Assembly (NCBI GenBank): GCA_964494205.1
Contig: CAZBRD010000007.1
Location: forward strand, 1 to 64,000
Source: JBBTCX01 sp964494205
GTDB taxonomy: Bacteria > Planctomycetota > Phycisphaerae > UBA1845
Reading direction: 5' to 3'
DNA: 64,000 nucleotides
Shown here: in pieces, positions 61,365 through 64,000 of the stretch
How positions within the stretch are numbered: position 1 is the first letter of the stretch
Layout of the letters: the number at the start of each line of letters is the position of its first letter
Program-made: the position numbers and the translations under genes
Notes under the pieces: model-generated
What the model was told of the DNA's origin: nothing
Seen by the model: the letters and a program-made list of their open reading frames with translations, nothing else
The model's database searches: none

Positions 61365-62333
61365 ATGATCGCAAAGAGAATAGGCATCTCGCTCTTCGTA
61401 ATACTATGTTGTCAAATTCTCAGTTTTGGCTGCGGGAAAGAACAAAAAGGTGGAGCAGAAAAGTCCGGCGAAAAAACGGCCTCGGGATCGACCACTACCG
61501 CGAAACAAAAGTCGATCGGCGTCTCGTTACTCACCATGCAACATCAATTCTATCAGGACCTGCGCGCGGGCTTGGAATCGGAAGCTGCCAAACACAACTA
61601 CAAGCTGCTGATCACCTCTGCCGAGTTTGATTCTGCAAGACAGGCAAATCAGCTCGACGAGTTTCTTGTTCAAAAAGTAGACGCCATTGTCATTTGCCCG
61701 TGCGATTCCAAGAGCGTCGGCGCGAGCATCGTGGCCGCCAATCAAGCCAAAGTGCCAGTGTTCACGGCTGACATTGCTAACACCGCGCCAATCGGCGAGG
61801 TTGTTTCACACATCGCGTCAGACAACAAGCAGGGCGGGCGCGAGGCAGCCAAGCTGATCGTCGAAGCGATCGGCGGAAAAGGCAAAGTAGCCATCCTCTC
61901 GCACCCGGAAGTTGCCAGCGTCCAAGAACGCGTCACCGGTTTTAAGGAAGAGATCGCCAAGCACGCGGACATCCAGATCGCGGCTGAGCTTTCGTCCGAC
62001 GGCAAGCGCGACAAGGCCGCCCGAGTCATGGAAGATCTACTGCAAAGCCATCCCGACCTGGTCGGCGTATTTGGCATTAACGACGACACGGCCCTCGGAG
62101 CATTGGCCAGCGTCATGGCTGCGGGAAAATCGGACAAGATCAAAATCATTGGTTACGATGCCACGCCCGAAGCCCGCGCGAAAATCGAATCAGGTAATCT
62201 TTACGGCGATGTGATTCAAAACCCGAACGAAATTGGACGACTTACTATCAACTCGATTCACGAGCTCTTTGAGGGTCGCACGCCACCCAAAGTTGTCCCG
62301 GTAGCCGTAGGCACGTTCACGAAAAAGCCGTAA
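61365..62333 (+). CDS. Ribose-type ABC sugar-binding lipoprotein
   Basis: Protein of 322 residues of the periplasmic-binding-protein type I family (RbsB-like). Lipoprotein signal with lipobox LSFGC, so Cys23 is the lipid anchor; a Gly/Lys/Thr-rich linker leads to the mature domain (IGVSLLTMQHQFYQDLRAGL, VDAIVICPCDSKSVGASIVA, IASDNKQGGREAAKLIVEAI, GVFGINDDTALGALASVMAA, IIGYDATPEARAKIESGNLY). The exact sugar cannot be told. It is followed ten bases later by the ATPase, so it is the first gene of an operon. Confidence 0.92.
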   Translation: MIAKRIGISLFVILCCQILSFGCGKEQKGGAEKSGEKTASGSTTTAKQKSIGVSLLTMQHQFYQDLRAGLESEAAKHNYKLLITSAEFDSARQANQLDEFLVQKVDAIVICPCDSKSVGASIVAANQAKVPVFTADIANTAPIGEVVSHIASDNKQGGREAAKLIVEAIGGKGKVAILSHPEVASVQERVTGFKEEIAKHADIQIAAELSSDGKRDKAARVMEDLLQSHPDLVGVFGINDDTALGALASVMAAGKSDKIKIIGYDATPEARAKIESGNLYGDVIQNPNEIGRLTINSIHELFEGRTPPKVVPVAVGTFTKKP

Positions 62334-62343
62334 CCTCTCCGGC

Positions 62344-63846
62344 ATGTCGCAACCCCCGCACGTCGAACTAATTGGCCTTTCGAAAACCTATGCGGGCGTG
62401 TACGCGCTTCGTGACGTGAGCTTCGCCGTTCATCCCGGCCGCGTGCATGCACTCGTCGGCGAAAACGGTGCGGGCAAGAGCACGCTGGTCAAGATTCTCG
62501 CCGGAGCATTGCGCGCGGATCAAGGAAATATCCTTCTTGACGGTAAGCCAATTGAACTTCGAAACGCCCGCGACGCTCAACGCCTCGGCATTTCGCTCGT
62601 CCATCAGGAATTAAACCTTGTTCCACATTTGTCCGTAAGCGAAAACGTATTCCTCGGTCGCTGGCCTCGCCGATGCGGATTTTTTGTTCGTTCGCATGAT
62701 CTCTCCACAGCCTCAACCAAATTGCTTGAGGAACTCAACCTCGACGTACCTGTCATGGCTAAGGTCGAGCACCTCACTGTCGCCAAACAGCAGATGGTCG
62801 AAATCGCGAAAGCGCTCTCCATTCAATCGCGTCTTTTGATTCTCGATGAACCATCCGCCGTGCTCACACCACCTGAATTGAAAACGCTATTCGGTGTCAT
62901 CCGCAACCTCACCCGGCGCGGCGCCAGCGTGATTTACATCTCGCACCGCCTCGAAGAGATCTTCGCCCTCGCCGACGATGTGACAGTGCTTCGCGATGGC
63001 TGCCACATTTCGACGCGCCCCATCGGCGAGACCGATCGCCAGCAGCTCATCAAAGAGGTTGTGGGCCGAGAGTTGTCCGAGGAGTTTCCTGCTCGGACAA
63101 CCAAGCTCGGCGATTCCACACTTGAAGTTCAGTCTCTATGCGCACCACGTCGATTTCGCGACGTATCATTTAACCTTCGTGCCGGCGAAGTCCTCGGCCT
63201 CACCGGCATGGTCGGCTCGGGGCGAACTTCGCTTGCCAAGGCAGTATTCGGAGCCATCTCTAACGTACAAGGCAAACTTCGCGTCGGTACAAAACATGGT
63301 CCATTTAGCTCTCCTCGTGAAGCACAACGCGCGGGCATTGCCTTCATCCCGGAAGATCGCCGCCGTGAAGGATTATTACTGCTCCGATCCCTGCGCGAGA
63401 ACATCACACTTGCCCACCTGCACGAGCAGGCGAACGTCGGCATCATCAGACCACGGAAAGAGAAAACAGTCGTGGGTGATCTAATGAATCGCCTGCGAAT
63501 CAAAGCAAGAAGTTCCGAATCAGCCGTTGCTACATTGAGTGGTGGCAATCAGCAAAAGTCGATGCTCGCTCGCTGGATGATCAAACCGTATCCCGTCATC
63601 ATCCTCGACGAGCCGACTCGTGGCGTGGACGTTGGCGCGAAGGCGGAAATCTACGAACTCATGAATTCGCTTGCGGCGCAAGGTGCCGCCATCCTGATGA
63701 TCTCATCCGAACTGCCCGAAGTCATCGGCATGTCCGACCGCATCGGCGTGATGTGTCGCGGCCGCCTCACCGGAATTCTTGATAACTCGAATCGCAACGT
63801 GACACAGGAACAACTCTTGCGACTAGCGGTGGGAGAATCGAATTGA
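62344..63846 (+). CDS. rbsA: Duplicated ABC ATPase of a ribose-type importer
   Basis: Protein of 500 residues with two ABC domains in one chain, the normal CUT2 arrangement. First domain: GENGAGKSTLVKILAG (Walker A), LTVAKQQMVEIAKAL, LLILDEPSAVLTPPE (Walker B). Second: GMVGSGRTSLAKAVFGA with Arg in place of the P-loop Lys, normal for RbsA second domains, then LSGGNQQKSMLARWM and VIILDEPTRGVDVGAKAEIY. The sugar specificity is not determined by this subunit. The last codons overlap the permease start. Confidence 0.93.
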   Translation: MSQPPHVELIGLSKTYAGVYALRDVSFAVHPGRVHALVGENGAGKSTLVKILAGALRADQGNILLDGKPIELRNARDAQRLGISLVHQELNLVPHLSVSENVFLGRWPRRCGFFVRSHDLSTASTKLLEELNLDVPVMAKVEHLTVAKQQMVEIAKALSIQSRLLILDEPSAVLTPPELKTLFGVIRNLTRRGASVIYISHRLEEIFALADDVTVLRDGCHISTRPIGETDRQQLIKEVVGRELSEEFPARTTKLGDSTLEVQSLCAPRRFRDVSFNLRAGEVLGLTGMVGSGRTSLAKAVFGAISNVQGKLRVGTKHGPFSSPREAQRAGIAFIPEDRRREGLLLLRSLRENITLAHLHEQANVGIIRPRKEKTVVGDLMNRLRIKARSSESAVATLSGGNQQKSMLARWMIKPYPVIILDEPTRGVDVGAKAEIYELMNSLAAQGAAILMISSELPEVIGMSDRIGVMCRGRLTGILDNSNRNVTQEQLLRLAVGESN

Positions 63847-64000
63847 TCGAGACGCGAGCGGCAAAACTCCTGCACACGTTGGCCGTCGTTCGAATGCCGG
63901 TCATTCTTATCGTTCTCGTCATTCTCGCCACCGTATTGACGGGAGGCCGATTCGCACAAATCGATAACCTCATCAACGTCGCGCGGCAGATTTCATTTGA
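63843..64000 (+). CDS. Ribose-type ABC permease (N-terminal part)
   Basis: First 52 codons only; the gene continues past the window. TTG 63843 overlaps the rbsA stop (TTGA). The visible part has a hydrophobic helix (VVRMPVILIVLVILATVLTG) and RFAQIDNLINVARQISF, typical of RbsC-like permeases. Symbol withheld because the sugar is unknown. Confidence 0.8.
   Translation, partial: MIETRAAKLLHTLAVVRMPVILIVLVILATVLTGGRFAQIDNLINVARQISF

Noticed and set aside
1..64000. CRISPR arrays, IS elements, prophage, rRNA operons
   Set aside because: No regularly spaced direct repeats, transposase, integrase, phage structural genes or rRNA sequence were seen on either strand.

Overview
The window reads as part of a free-living planctomycete-like genome, most plausibly Phycisphaerae or an uncultured relative. 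The evidence is a set of secreted proteins with dockerin-like repeats and Cys-rich GACC modules, a very long GreA-type factor of the kind known from Chlamydiae, a Ser/Thr kinase with a CHASE2 domain, CRTAC1/TPR and propeller proteins, and many short co-directional gene runs. This assignment is inference from gene content; no rRNA or other taxonomic marker is present.

Layout. 1-5.5 kb: the N-terminal part of a secreted P-domain protein (cut by the window edge), tRNA-Arg, a Lys/Pro-rich protein, a secreted propeller protein, a cysteine-synthase-like enzyme, and a decayed YCII/sigma-factor gene. 5.7-12.2 kb: an exported VOC protein, an unknown CxxC protein, a block that looks GC-richer by eye (DUF6265-type protein and a 991-residue sugar-dehydrogenase-type exoprotein), and tRNA-Pro. 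12.4-15.7 kb: YchF-like GTPase and long GreA on the minus strand. 15.9-22.4 kb: a plus-strand kynurenine-pathway cluster (3-hydroxyanthranilate dioxygenase, Uma2 nuclease, coiled-coil protein, ACMSD, kynureninase, kynurenine monooxygenase, tryptophan dioxygenase). It would take tryptophan to the 2-aminomuconate semialdehyde branch, except that no kynurenine formamidase is visible.

22.9-32.8 kb: GH127-like glycosidase, a TPR/CRTAC1 pair, then housekeeping genes in overlapping order (thiL, tsaE, rph, a SPOR-like exported protein, rdgB) and pyruvoyl-dependent arginine decarboxylase. 32.9-36 kb (minus): EthD, crotonase, zinc-ribbon and SPFH/GYF_2 proteins. 36-50.7 kb: a dockerin exoprotein, a DUF2339 giant membrane protein, hslU without hslV, rpsU with a clear terminator, SDR, GNAT, TIM-barrel protein, ribF-nrnA, a TMTC-like membrane/TPR protein and a CDF transporter. 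50.9-55.2 kb: S41 protease, YkgJ, YacG and a secreted protein with seven GACC modules.

55.2-61.1 kb is a signalling island: a FixJ-like regulator with a kinase lacking a sensor, two tiny coupled ORFs closed by a long hairpin, a zf-HC2/STK/CHASE2 kinase, and a receiver protein with an unrecognised helical output domain. 61.4-64 kb holds the start of a ribose-type ABC sugar importer operon (lipoprotein binding protein, duplicated ATPase, permease cut by the window end).

Two families of dispersed intergenic palindromes occur. One has two inverted copies about 48 kb apart with a 28-bp identical core. The other has several degenerate copies next to gene ends. No insertion sequence, CRISPR array, prophage or rRNA operon was seen. 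The most novel material is the GACC-module exoproteins, the tiny dicistron with its hairpin, and the unclassified output domain of the regulator at 60.3-61.0 kb.
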